Assembly (NCBI RefSeq): GCF_000002235.5
Contig: NW_022145606.1
Span: 17,376,254-17,440,253, forward strand
Length of the DNA: 64,000 nt
Reading direction: 5' to 3'
DNA from: Strongylocentrotus purpuratus
Taxonomy: Eukaryota > Echinodermata > Echinoidea > Camarodonta > Strongylocentrotidae
Of this stretch, positions 23,159-33,429 are shown piece after piece (the stretch's first letter is position 1; the number at the start of each line of letters is the position of its first letter). Position numbers and translations under genes: made by a program. A model generated the notes under the pieces. The model was not told the DNA's origin, made no database searches, and was given only the letters and a program-made list of their open reading frames with translations.

Positions 23159-24003
23159 AATAAGAAAGAACTGTTTGCCTTTCTTACATCCAAAGTAAGA
23201 GTTTTTCACATCAGGAGAAGCTGTGTCATCATCTGTCGGGTCTAGCATAGGCATGGGAAACTGCAATCACGAAGAAGCCGACACGAGGATTGTGGTTCAT
23301 ATTCTGCAGGCACTTAGAGCGAACAGTAGACTCTGATGCTGTAGTCATCCTTGTCGGCAAATTCTATGATCTCCTCAAGACTCTACCGTTAACTGAAGTC
23401 TGGGTGGCATTCGGATGTGCATACAGATCAATGCCATTTGTGGGAGTTTGGGAGAGTCATAGTCACAAGCCCTTCCTGTGTTACACTCATATCCGGGTTG
23501 CGACACGACATCAGAATTTCTTGGCAAGGGAAAAAGTCAATCTGGCAGGCTTGGAAAGTGTACGACGATGCCACAGAGATATTTGCTTATCTAGCAAGCA
23601 TTCTTTTCAGAAGATGACCGTTGTTTTGTACGACAAATCGAGTCCATTAATCTCTATCAATGAGACAAGAAGAAGCCTCTTCTGCCACGAAAACATATCG
23701 ATGGAGAAACTGCCACCCGCAGAACGCACTACTCTAGCTTGTAAAGCGGGCCGCTTTTCAAGCAGGAATCTGGACATCAAGCACGAAAGCTAATCAAGAT
23801 GTTCCATCTCCACAGGACTATGGATGGACCAACAAATGGGGGTCATGGTTACCAATGTGGATGACAATATCGGATGTGTCTAAACTCTAAAGCATGTCAG
23901 GAACTGATCAAGTGTTTTGCAAAGTAAGCTGTTCTACCTGCAAATGTGACAAACCAAATTTGGACTGCTCACCACTCTGCAGGTGCAATTGTGATAAATA
24001 GAC
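23159..24003 (+). pseudogene. Frameshifted pseudogene of a repeated invertebrate protein family with Cys-rich tail
   Basis: Family motifs appear in the right order but in changing frames: KKELFAFLTSKV (from 23162), NHEEADTRIVVHILQAL (23265), RTVDSDAVVILV (23320), PLTEVWVAFG (about 23390), GKKSIWQAWKVYDDATEIFA (about 23530), VVLYDKSSPLISINETRRSL (about 23613), DYGWTNKWGSWLPMWMTI (23816), and a tail CKVSCSTCKC...DCSPLCRCNCD (about 23920-23996). At least five frame changes and an in-frame stop (near 23887) break it. I know this motif order from multi-copy uncharacterised proteins in corals, ticks and echinoderms, probably mobile-element-linked; their function is not established. The longest frame, 23290-23793, covers only part of it. 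Confidence 0.8.
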
Positions 24004-24067
24004 TTGAGGTCAGATTGCTGACAGTGACAATATTAGGGTGAGCCTTTTTCTCTATAAGTACACAGGT

Positions 24068-24089
24068 CAGGCGCGGATCCAGGATTTCT

Positions 24090-24122
<33 letters not shown>

Positions 24123-24339
24123 CCAAATTTGAAATTATGGGTCCCCAAAAAAATCGCAACGACTCAGCCAGCTGCTGAATAAGCGGTGGGGGTGGGGGGG
24201 GGGGGGGGGGTAAGAGGACATAATTTTTAGGTCATCTGTAAGGATTTTTTTTTTTTTTTTAATTTTTTTTTATTAACACAAAAAAAAACTCAAGGGGGGG
24301 GGGGTTAACCCCAAACCCCCCCCCCTGCGTACGCGCCTG
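24068..24339. mobile_element. C/G-tract element with CAGGCGCG termini
   Basis: Left end CAGGCGCGGATCCAGGATTT; right end CCCTGCGTACGCGCCTG, whose reverse complement CAGGCGCGTACGCAGGG shares the first 8 bases. A G run of about 30 lies at 24091-24120. No matching 8-bp flank was seen (ACACAGGT against TGCGAGCC), so the ends may come from different copies. Confidence 0.6.
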
Positions 24340-24404
24340 TGCGAGCCAAATATTGGTACGTAATGGTGACCAGCATTGACGTAATGTGGGGGGGGGGCAG
24401 GAAG

Positions 24405-25065
24405 GGGGGATTTTCCCCTTCCCTCCTCCACAAAGCGCCGAAGCTTTGACGTTTTATTAAATTATTAGAGAAAGAAGACGATTCGTTGTACCGTTCTCGA
24501 AAATAATCCTCGTCTGAATACAGCCCCCCCCCCTTCCCGCGCCGAAGCGTGGAAGCTTTTACGTTTCATTAAATCATTAGACGAATCGTTGTACCGTTCT
24601 CGACTCTTAATCCTTGTCTGAATTCAGACTCACCCCCCCTTCCGCGCGCGCGAAGCGCGGAAGCTTTTACGTTTAATTAAATTATTAGAGAAAAAAGACG
24701 ATTCGTTGTACCGTTCTCGACTCTTAATCCTCGTCTAAATTCAGTTTACCCCCCTCGCGCGAAGCGCGGAAGCTTTTACGTTTCATTAAATTATTAGAGA
24801 AAGACGACGATTCGTATTACCATTCTCGACTCTTAACCCTTGTTTCAATTCCCCCCCCCCCTCCCGCGCGAAGCGCGAAAGCTTTGACTTTTCATTAAAA
24901 TCATTTAAAGAAAGAAGACGATTCGCTGTAACGTTCTCGTCTCTTAATCCTTTTCTCAGACCAGTCCCCCCCCCCTCCTGCGCGAAGGCTTTGACATTCC
25001 ATTAAATTATTAGAGAAAGAAGACAATCGTTGTACCGTTTTTGGCTCTTAATCCTTGTCTGAATT
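24405..25065 (+). repeat. Tandem array, about 6 units of about 110 bp
   Basis: Each unit holds C run, CGCGCGAAGCGCGGAAGCTT, TTACGTTTCATTAAATTATT, AGACGATTCGTTGTACCGTT and CTCGACTCTTAATCC. Unit starts near GAAGC are at about 24433, 24543, 24651, 24765, 24871 and 24977. It is a satellite-like array that runs directly into the repeat at 25190. Confidence 0.9.
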
Positions 25066-25189
25066 TCAAAAATGTTTTTTTGTCAGTTCCTTTTTCTTCC
25101 TACGTCCTCTTCCTTTTCTATCCTCTCTTATTTTGGCCGGCTTTTTTTTTTGGGGGGGCCGCCCCAACCGCCCCCTGGCTACGCGCCTG

Positions 25190-25790
25190 CGGTCAGATGA
25201 ACATATTTTGATACCTTGTCCGCCCCCGGAAACTTAGGGGTTTAAGGCAATAAATTACGGTCAGATAAGCATTCAGGGTTCCGCCTAAGGGCCCCTGGTG
25301 GGGTCGAGGGTGCGGAATCCCCGGAATCTCAGGGGTTTTAGGCATTTGATTACGGTCAGATGAACATATTTTTATACCTTATATTTGTGAAACTGGCAGG
25401 ACACTGATTGGCGTGAGGTCCAGCGGGCGGAGCCCCCAGAAGCTCAAGGGTTTTAGGCACTAAATTACGGTCAGATGAGCATTTTTGATACCTTATTTTG
25501 TTGTGACACTGGCAGTTAAATATCTTTTTCTTTCTTGCTCTTTTTCTTTCTCTTTCTCTTTAATTTTCTTTTTCAAAAAATTCGGGGGGGGGGGGGGGGG
25601 GAGGGAGCTGGGCCCTGGGCCCTGACATGTAGGCATCTCAAGAGGCATATTTCTTGCCTGGCTGTAAATTTAGGAATTTGTCATTTTACAACAAACGCAG
25701 AAAAAAGTATAATTTACTAAAAAATGAGAAAAAATCTCGGAAAATTATGTCATTTCAGCATTATGTGTAAACCACCGTTATGGAATTAGA
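25190..25790 (+). repeat. Interspersed repeat shared with 49060-49640, copy 1
   Basis: Internal blocks TTTTAGGCAC...TTACGGTCAGATGAGCAT...GATACCTTATTT and GGTGGGGTCGAGGG recur about every 90-120 bp, and the right part (ATTTCTTGCCTGGCTGTAAA ... ATGTCATTTCAGCATTATG) matches the copy in the TRPA intron. Orientation is the same. A preceding terminus CCCTGGCTACGCGCCTG lies at 25174-25190. No coding region. A pyrimidine-rich run and a terminus-like CCCCTTGATCCACCACTG follow to about 26003. Confidence 0.75.
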
Positions 25791-26392
25791 AATAAACCCC
25801 GATCTCCTTCTTCCCGCTTTTCTTTTCTTCTTCTTCTTCTTTCTTTCCCTTTCTCTCCCCTTTCCCTTCTTTTTCTTCTCTCTCTCTCTTTTTCCCCCCT
25901 TTTCCCCCCCTTTTTTTCTTTCCTTCTTTTATTCCCCTTCTTTTTTTTCCCCAGGGGGGAGGGGGATGGGCGGGCCCCCCGGCCCCCCTTGATCCACCAC
26001 TGTAAGTACATGTACATTGATTTAATGAGATCACATTTGTGATTTACACTATGCCTTAACTACTCACAAGCCAACATGTCCCCCCCCCCCCCCCCTACTT
26101 CACGCATATTTTGTTCCCTTCCAAGTTAACTGTATTTCCACTAATATATTTCAACTGATGATTAAGGGGCAAGAAGATTAAAAAAATTTAAAAGAAAGGG
26201 ACAAATAACTAAATTGTTATTACAAAATGACTACGCCCTAGAACCCCCTTCCCCGATCGTTAGCACCGATGTTTGCTTAGTTATTGTTGTCATGTTTTAC
26301 TGGGAATAATTACATATATCAAGTTTTCGTTTAACAATATGTTACTGAATTTTTGATATAAGGATAATGATTATTTTGTAAATAATGTTGGG

Positions 26393-26640
26393 GCTCTGAC
26401 TCACCGCTCCCGCCTAGGACTCCTATTCTAATATCGTTTAGGAGGTCCTAATGAAGCACAGTACCAAGTATGGTCTTTTTACAACAACAAACCAATGTTA
26501 TTTTACGTTTTATATTATTTGGGGGCTCCGGGACGACGCCCCGCCCCACACCCTTATATGGGAATTTTGCCGGGGGCTTCTACCCTAATATCGTTCAGTA
26601 GGTCCTAAGGAAGCCCTGTTTCTAAAATGGCACTTGTATC
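26393..26640 (+). repeat. Diverged tandem duplication, two units
   Basis: CTATTCTAATATCGTTTAGG, AGGTCCTAATGAAGC and CTACCCTAATATCGTTCAGT, AGGTCCTAAGGAAGC are two copies about 170 bp apart. No gene is supported from 26.0 to 29.1 kb. Confidence 0.6.
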
Positions 26641-28489
26641 CGGCCGGTATACGATAATATCACTAAGCTACCTGATTATTTCCCTCCCCTCGCCCTTCCT
26701 CTCACTATTGGTTCTGTGCCCATGGTTGGAGTTAAGAGTTTGGTTTATGTATGACACTAACCGCAATTAAAAGCCTAGTTTAGAATCTTACAAAGATAAA
26801 ATTCTCCGAAATATGATATGAATGGAAATTTACAATTTGTTAAAACTACAAAAGCAAACAAAACAAGGAAACACAACAACAACATCAGCTTTCCATCGTG
26901 GCCTTGATTGCGTGTAAGTGTTACATTGGACTGACGTGGGCAAAATACACTTATTAAAATACAAATGATAGTGAAAATAGTTGGTTAAATATGACCCAAT
27001 TATTTTCCCAATAAATGCCAGTTGAATACAATAAATACGGGGGGGGGGGGGGGAGGGACCAATTCATAGAGGACCGGATTTGCGATTTACCGCAAATAGT
27101 GATACTTTCATGGGTCAATAATCACTTTGATACTTCAGATTTCTGTAACAAGCACAGCCGGATTCAATGGGCTCTTCGTACTAGAGGGAAGTTCGTATAA
27201 AGAAACATCATATATCACAAGGGACGAACACAGACAGGCATTATAGCTAGCAACACGCTCTTTATCAATTTGTATTCTGACTATTGAAATACAATTATTC
27301 AAAACATGTGACTAAAATAATTTGTAACATTGTAATTTACAAAGATTTGTGCATTAAATGTAATTTCATTCCGAAAATGGTCCATTCTTTGTTTTTTGTT
27401 AATACTAAAAAAGGAATCCCGATATCATGCTTTATCTAATTTTCGTTCAAAATTATGCTAAAACATGTGTTTTGTTATCATGGTCTTACGACGTTCGGAC
27501 TAGATATAAATGAATTACTTATTGAAGAGCTATATGGCCTTGGCATAGCTACGATTTCGGAATAACTCTACGATGAATTCTTCCCCTTTCCACGGGGTTA
27601 TTTATTCATTAAAACACGTTTAACCCCTTCAATCATATATATATATCCACAAATCAAATCGTCATCAATCATTGTCATCCCTGAGGAAGGGAAAGGCCCC
27701 CAAAATTCTGTAAACAAATTTATCAAGTTGGCATAAAATGCTATCTATGTGTTATCTCTATAGTATCGAACACTGCCTATACGTGGATGAATATCCGCAA
27801 GTGATATGCAAATAATCTACAAACTATATCTCTAAATGAAGGCTAAAGAAAGGTCATGAGTACACAGTACTTTGGGGCACAGATATTTTTTTTAAATGAC
27901 AAAATGGTTATTTCAATACATGTGATATAAGAAATACCCGGTGAAATATGTGATCAATTTTATATGTCACGCTGCCATCCCCCTCAAATCGTTATTTAAA
28001 CGGAACCATTTCTATATCAAATTCTGTGCTTCGAGAATCGTTTGATATATGTGTTTCTTCCAGTTCACAACATCTGGCATCAAATACAATTTAGTCGAAT
28101 GAATGAAGGTACTTGATTTCGTAATTTAGAAGAAATTATACGATGAATTTACGTTGTGTGAATAGTGGTGTTACAATGTGGTCATGCAGCTCTGGAGAAC
28201 CATTGTGCTACGTCTTTTTTGCACACGTTTTATGCGTGCCTGGACGAGTTATCCGCCCACCACATCAAAATCGAAAATGAAAATATGACGACAGATATTA
28301 GTTGGATTTCGGTGTTTACAGAATTGTCTATAAAAAGTCTTTTTGATCTCTTCATCATTCATTGTTCATCAAATGAGCGTCAGGAGAACTGATAGTAGGA
28401 GATAGGTCGCCGAAATCAACAGATTTCAAGCTGACGTGGTTCGAGTGGACATTACGCCAGAAGATTCTCAAATTTCAAAGAAAGAAGTC

Positions 28490-29010
28490 TAGAAGTTTTG
28501 CTGAGGCTCGGAGACGTCATCACAGGTAAGTTCACAAAATATGTCCCTTAAGAATATGCCATTAATTTCCTGACTTACTACTGCGTCAGCGAACTACTGC
28601 AGCCTTAACGCGCCACATAAATGTAATGCCAGTTAAAAAGCATGTCGTCATTTACTGACGTATGGTTGCGTCATCGACTAGCGCACCCTTTGTGCGCCAT
28701 GAGGGAGTAATGCAAATTGCACATGATGCGTTAAAAATGTTTCCTGGCGTAGGTTGCGTCAGCGTCTTCAGGAACAGGCATGTGGGACCAATGGAAGTTG
28801 CACAAAAGTCGTTATTTGTTGATAAAGGACTGTGCCAGCGACTCGCGCGGCAGTTTTAGTGCCATGTGAAAGGGATGTTATCCACACTCGATGAGGCTTT
28901 TTGTCTGACATCATCTTGATTGCGTAAGAAAACTAGCGTCACTTGATATTGACGTTAGTTACACACCAGGCGTCAATTTCTTCCGCAGTCTTTGACGCTC
29001 GATACACACT
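28490..29010. other. Stretch dense in GCGTCA/TGACGC words
   Basis: Repeated words such as TTGCGTCATCGAC, GTTGCGTCAGCGTC, TGACGTTAG and GGCGTCAATTTC stand out against AT-rich flanks. A perfect donor-like CACAGGTAAGT lies at about 28522. A similar word set is at about 53400-53560 in a TRPA intron. It could be a decayed interspersed repeat or a regulatory stretch; no coding frame is supported. Confidence 0.35.
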
Positions 29011-29174
29011 GTACATACAATGATCACAACAGTTAATGCAACAAGACGAACACAAACGTTGTTTTCAATCGCTTCGCTAGCGCATGTTTAGCGCACTCGA
29101 AATGATGCCTCGACTGTACCGTATTTTAAACCCAGAACGCGCGTGGGGGTGGGGGATGTACTACAACCACCAAC

Positions 29175-29304
29175 TACTACTACTTCTACTACTACTACTA
29201 CTACTACTAACTACTACTACTACTGATACTACGGCTACTACATAAATAAATACCATACCATACCATACTACTATACTACTACTACTATTACTACTACTAC
29301 TACT
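29175..29304. repeat. (CTA)n / ACT microsatellite
   Basis: Impure ACT/CTA run with a CATAC block, directly followed by the next element. Confidence 0.9.
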
Positions 29305-29590
29305 CAGGCGCGTACGGAGGGGGGGGGGGTTTGGGGGGTTACCCCCCCCCCTTTGGTAATTTTTTGCGTGTAAACCCCCCTAAAACTCCCCTAAAACCAC
29401 CCCCCCCCCACCATTTGGATTTTTTTTTTTTTTTTTTTTTTTGGAAATTAAAAAAAAAAAAATTCCCATGAGTGACCTAAAAAAGGTGACCTTACCCCCC
29501 CCCCCAACGGAGCAAAATGTCAAATTTTCAAATTTCGATACCAAAAAAAAAAAAAAAGTGTCCTCTTACCCGCTGCGGTGACCCGCGTCA
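29305..29590. mobile_element. C/G-tract element starting CAGGCGCGTACGGAGG
   Basis: Left end identical in its first 12 bases to the inverted right ends at 24339 and 59690. G, C, T and A runs alternate. The right end is unclear. Confidence 0.6.
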
Positions 29591-29754
29591 TATGCGAACA
29601 AGGTTTTAACGTGTCAATATCATTGTCACTTTGCAATCAAGCGAAGCGACTTAAAACCAGTGAAATCCACAACTTGAGAATTTCTTCCCAAATTTCAATG
29701 GAAACGTTTGATTCCTAGGATCATGGTATTGAATTAATACTGAGAATAAAACTG

Positions 29755-29830
29755 ATACCAATGGGTTATTGTACAGTGCTCAGGTCTGTCAAACTTGATC
29801 CACCCATTGACCTATTACGGATGGACATTC
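29755..29830 (-). mobile_element. SINE fragment
   Basis: GGGTTATTGTACAGTGCTCA, then GGTCTGTCAAACTTGA, resembles the 3' part of the minus-strand SINE at 52683-52952 (GGGTTCTTGTATAGTGCTCA, then TGTTTGTCAAAGTTGA). No further part of it is seen. 29.83-30.88 kb shows no gene. Confidence 0.5.
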
Positions 29831-30879
29831 AACGTGATTCTTTCTTTGATCCAATCATAGTCGCCGCCTTCTGATTATGTGCATCTTAATGAGAACATTC
29901 AGCTGTTTTAACAATAACGACTGCGTAAGCATTTTCGGGCATTGACAAAGGAGCAGTTTCCCTCTCTTGGGTTTTGTTTGGATGGTGTGCTCTTTAAGAG
30001 TGTGTCTTAAATAAAAGCATCCCCAATATAGGGAGCAGCAAAGTTGAAAAGCAGACGATTTTGGTGATATGAAATGTATTATTACTGATTCGCAAACTTT
30101 CGCACACACCTATGACCTAATAAAATAATTAGAATGCCATGATCTGTATCAGCCCTGTGCGTTGTAACTCTGGAATATTATGAGGAAATAGGGGGAAACG
30201 GGATTTTAAATCACAACCAAAGAATCCAAAAATAACCTGTATCTGGCAATATCAACAGGTTTTTCAAAATAAAATACACGTACAGTACACAGAACAACAA
30301 TTTCCGATTATAAGTCAGAACTGCACATCGATTTTCCATGATTTAGGCGAGTTATTATCTTCTGCGCATGTAGATTAACATGTGGAAAATCACTATCTTG
30401 ATTCTGTCCCGGCTTTTTGGCGGCGACCATGATGAGATCAAAGAGAAGAAACATGAACGGAATGTTATTGAGACGACATTGACGAAGACAATCACAATGA
30501 ATTCATTAAGAAAACGATGAATGTCCATTCGTAATAGGTCCATGATCCACCTGACGCTCATTACCTCAGCTTTAGCATGATGGCTGTCAATACGGAGCTT
30601 TAGCATTTCAAGGAATTAAGGGGACAATCCAACCCTTGTAATAAATTCATATGTATGAAAGCAAGAAAAAAAGATCCATAGAATGGCGTGAATTTAGAAA
30701 TAAATATGACCGATAATAAGAAAGTAATGAACGCTTGAAATATGAGCACGAACTGTGTATGCTGATCTCAAGCTAGCAGTTTTGTCAGAGGATTGTGATG
30801 TAGTCGCGGATAAAACCATCCCGTTTGTCGAGTTTTAACAAAATCGAACTGTTTATCTGCTACGTATCTTCTCCCTTGG

Positions 30880-31895
30880 GGTCACTGCCCTCAATATATT
30901 AAGGATAGCATATCATTATCATCTAAAGAGAAAATACCCTCCTGAGGCATACGCTTTTGAGAAATCGAAATTTTAGTAATTTTGTGGGATCAGTATGTTG
31001 AACAAATAAAAAGGGTCTCCGCCTTTACATCATAGAGATATGGCTCTAGTAATTTAAAGAGCCCATACCTTTAGTGATTACTACATTTAAAATAAAATAA
31101 TCAGAACTTTATCATATTTTGAACGATTTACTTTCACTTTTCATCAGTCTACTACTCTGATTTTTCCGCCTTGCTCTAGAGTAGATTGCAATCAAGGTAG
31201 GATTTTCCTATGATTCCTACAAGGTATCCGTTTTCTTCACTTGAATCTAGTTTGGCAAATATAGATTAATATCTTGGCAAAGGACATTAATCTCGTGTCA
31301 GTGGTTCGAACCCCGTATCGTGTGATTCGTAGTAGGGTGACTTATCGAATAGACCACTTCACCTTGGCTAAAAGAGTTAACGAATGGAGAGGGGGATGGC
31401 AGTTAACACAAATATTACAATAATTAAGCACCATATCAATCTTGAAACTTTACGTTTTAATATTGTATGGATAGCATGTCATGATAGGTCCTCCAAAGTG
31501 AAATGAACCTCCAGAGTCATACAGTTTTGAGAAAAACAAAGTGAAATTTTAGTCGATTTGGGTGTTGGAACAAATGGAAAAGTTGTCTGCCTCTACATCA
31601 CAGAGATTAGGCTAATTTGAAGAGCCCATATCTTTAGTGGCTACAACCTTCAACAAATTCATAACTACATCATATTTTTAACGATTTCATTCAATTTTTC
31701 ACCAGCTACCTTTCTGATTTCTCTGCTTTGCTCTAGAGTAGATTGCAATCAAGGTTGGATTTTACTATAATTCCTACAAGGTAAACGCTTTCTTCACCTG
31801 GGTCTAGTATGGCAAATATAGATTAATGATGGCAAAGGACATTAGTCTCGTTTTAGGGGTTTGGACGCCGTGTCATGTGATTCGTAGTAGTATAC
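30880..31895 (+). repeat. Diverged tandem duplication of about 0.6 kb units
   Basis: Blocks GCTCTAGAGTAGATTGCAAT, TCAAGGTAGGATTTTCCTAT and GGCAAATATAGATTAATAT at about 31165-31275 recur at about 31730-31830. AGAGCCCATACCTTTAGTG (31058) recurs at 31622. A third partial copy of the right flank (TAACACAAATATTACAA) lies at about 32510. No reading frame is conserved between the units. Confidence 0.75.
31255..31375 (-). mobile_element. tRNA-derived SINE head, family A, minus strand
   Basis: On the minus strand: GAAGTGGTCTATTCGATAAG (A-box-like), GGGGTTCGAACCACTG (B box), then GATTAATGTCCTTTGCCAAG. It lies inside the duplicated segment; the second copy near 31800-31890 has lost much of the head. 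Confidence 0.65.
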
Positions 31896-31911
31896 AAATA
31901 ATACACATCAG

Positions 31912-32071
31912 CAGGCACGTAGCCACGGGGGGGGGGGGGGGGGGGGCACGGGGGGCACGTGCCCCCCCTAAAATTTCCAGGATCGGTTAAAATTTTGTAG
32001 ACCCCTTTTTTGACCTCGATCGATTACATGTATGTACCCCCCCCAAACATCAAACTCTGGCTACGTGCCTG
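31912..32071. mobile_element. 160-bp hAT-type MITE with perfect TSD
   Basis: Perfect terminal inverted repeats CAGGCACGTAGCCA and TGGCTACGTGCCTG, flanked by a perfect 8-bp duplication CACATCAG (31904-31911 and 32072-32079). TIRs starting CAGG with 8-bp duplications are typical of hAT. It holds a G run of about 20. The intact ends imply a recent insertion. Confidence 0.92.
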
Positions 32072-32080
32072 CACATCAGT

Positions 32081-32207
32081 AAGGGCAATAGTAAGAACTA
32101 CCCACACAAGGTACCTTTGGAACAGTCTTACACACCCGAGGCGGTAGCCGAGGGTGTTTGGACTGTTTTGAAGGTACCGGGTGTGGGTAATTTTACTAAT
32201 GCCCGAA
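32081..32207. mobile_element. Foldback element (about 55-bp arms)
   Basis: AAGGGCAATAGTAAG, CTACCCACAC, AAGGTACCTT and AACAGTCTT on the left pair with GACTGTTTTGAAGGTACC, GTGTGGGTAA and TTACTAATGCCC on the right. The loop is near CGAGGCGGTAGCCGAG. It starts beside the right TSD of the hAT MITE. Confidence 0.75.
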
Positions 32208-32293
32208 CAAAATTAAGTTTTACAAGATTATGTTTTATTTGTTTTATAAAATGATGTTTTATAATATGATTTTACTAATGAACGGTCATTAGA

Positions 32294-32430
32294 TTTGGAT
32301 AACGACCGGTCATTATCCAAATTATGCGTTAGGCAAAGTAAATGCCTGGTCACGTGTACGCTTTCAACCAATTTTGATTAGGATCCACGTCACGTGTACG
32401 CTTTCAACCAATCATTTGATTAGGATCCAC
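32294..32430. repeat. Palindrome and 40-bp direct duplication with CACGTG
   Basis: TTTGGATAACGACCGGTCAT, then TATCCAAA (32294-32321), is nearly self-complementary. At 32349 and 32389 a roughly 40-bp unit repeats: GTCACGTGTACGCTTTCAAC, CAAT, then TTGATTAGGATCCAC. Each unit holds an E-box CACGTG. Confidence 0.8.
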
Positions 32431-33429
32431 GTCATCATCTTATCAAGTGACTTATCCACTAGACCACAACACCTTGAATATAAGAATTGGGGGGGGGGGA
32501 GGGTTGACAGCTAACACAAATATTACAACAAAAGAGCACCATATCAATCTTGAAAATAAAACCATAAATACCACACTTTTCATAATATTTCCAGGGATAC
32601 TCAGCTATTGTACCAGCAAATCTATTTCATACTTGTAGAAACCAAATCCTTGTTAAAACGAAACCCAAATCTTGCTACAATAGGCCTCAGGAATCGGGAC
32701 TTTGCTTTTGTTGCCACCTGAATGAATATGTACTATTTCTTCATAATGATGATGTGCTTCTAAGCTGTGATGGAAATGCATGATGCTTGCTTTGTCAAGA
32801 ATGAAACCATCAGAATGGGGATATTCAGGCCGCCATTGCGGGTTGGTGTTAATAAAAACTCTACATCTTTTATCTCATGGATTAATGCAGTCATGGCAAT
32901 CAACCCGTTGCCCACTGGAGCCGGATGGCCATTGACAAAATGGGCCAAACTTCTAGTACATGAGGGGTATTGTAGGGCAAAACCACATGAAATGTTCAGT
33001 CCATTCCCGTTGCAGTTGTGCAGTTCATGGGCACAATGCATTTTGAAATGATCATTAAAGTCTCTAAATTGGCAACGCGGAGTTGAATGCATGATTACTA
33101 CTATACCGTGATACCCCATACCTTTATTCATTTGCGAGTATAGATTAAAGTCAATGGCTACAATAAGTTCCCTCCAACTAACAATCTCTATCGGAGGGAA
33201 CTATTTCAGCACTTTATGAATTTAACCCTTGCATGTGCGTACGCGTTTGCTTTTAACACATCTGAACTGGAGAATGAATGTTTTTCAGCTACAGAATTCA
33301 AAAATGTTTTTAAAAAAATACAAATTTTAAAGCGAAACTACTTGCAATTCGTTTTAGGTTCCGAAACTCAAAAATATTTATAATTATTTTTAAGAGGCCC
33401 TATTTACTTGACATACATCTCGTGAACTA

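Noticed and set aside
32760..33131. 123-residue minus-strand frame
   Set aside because: No recognisable family, no hydrophobic or repeat pattern and an equally open frame on the other strand; kept out for lack of support.
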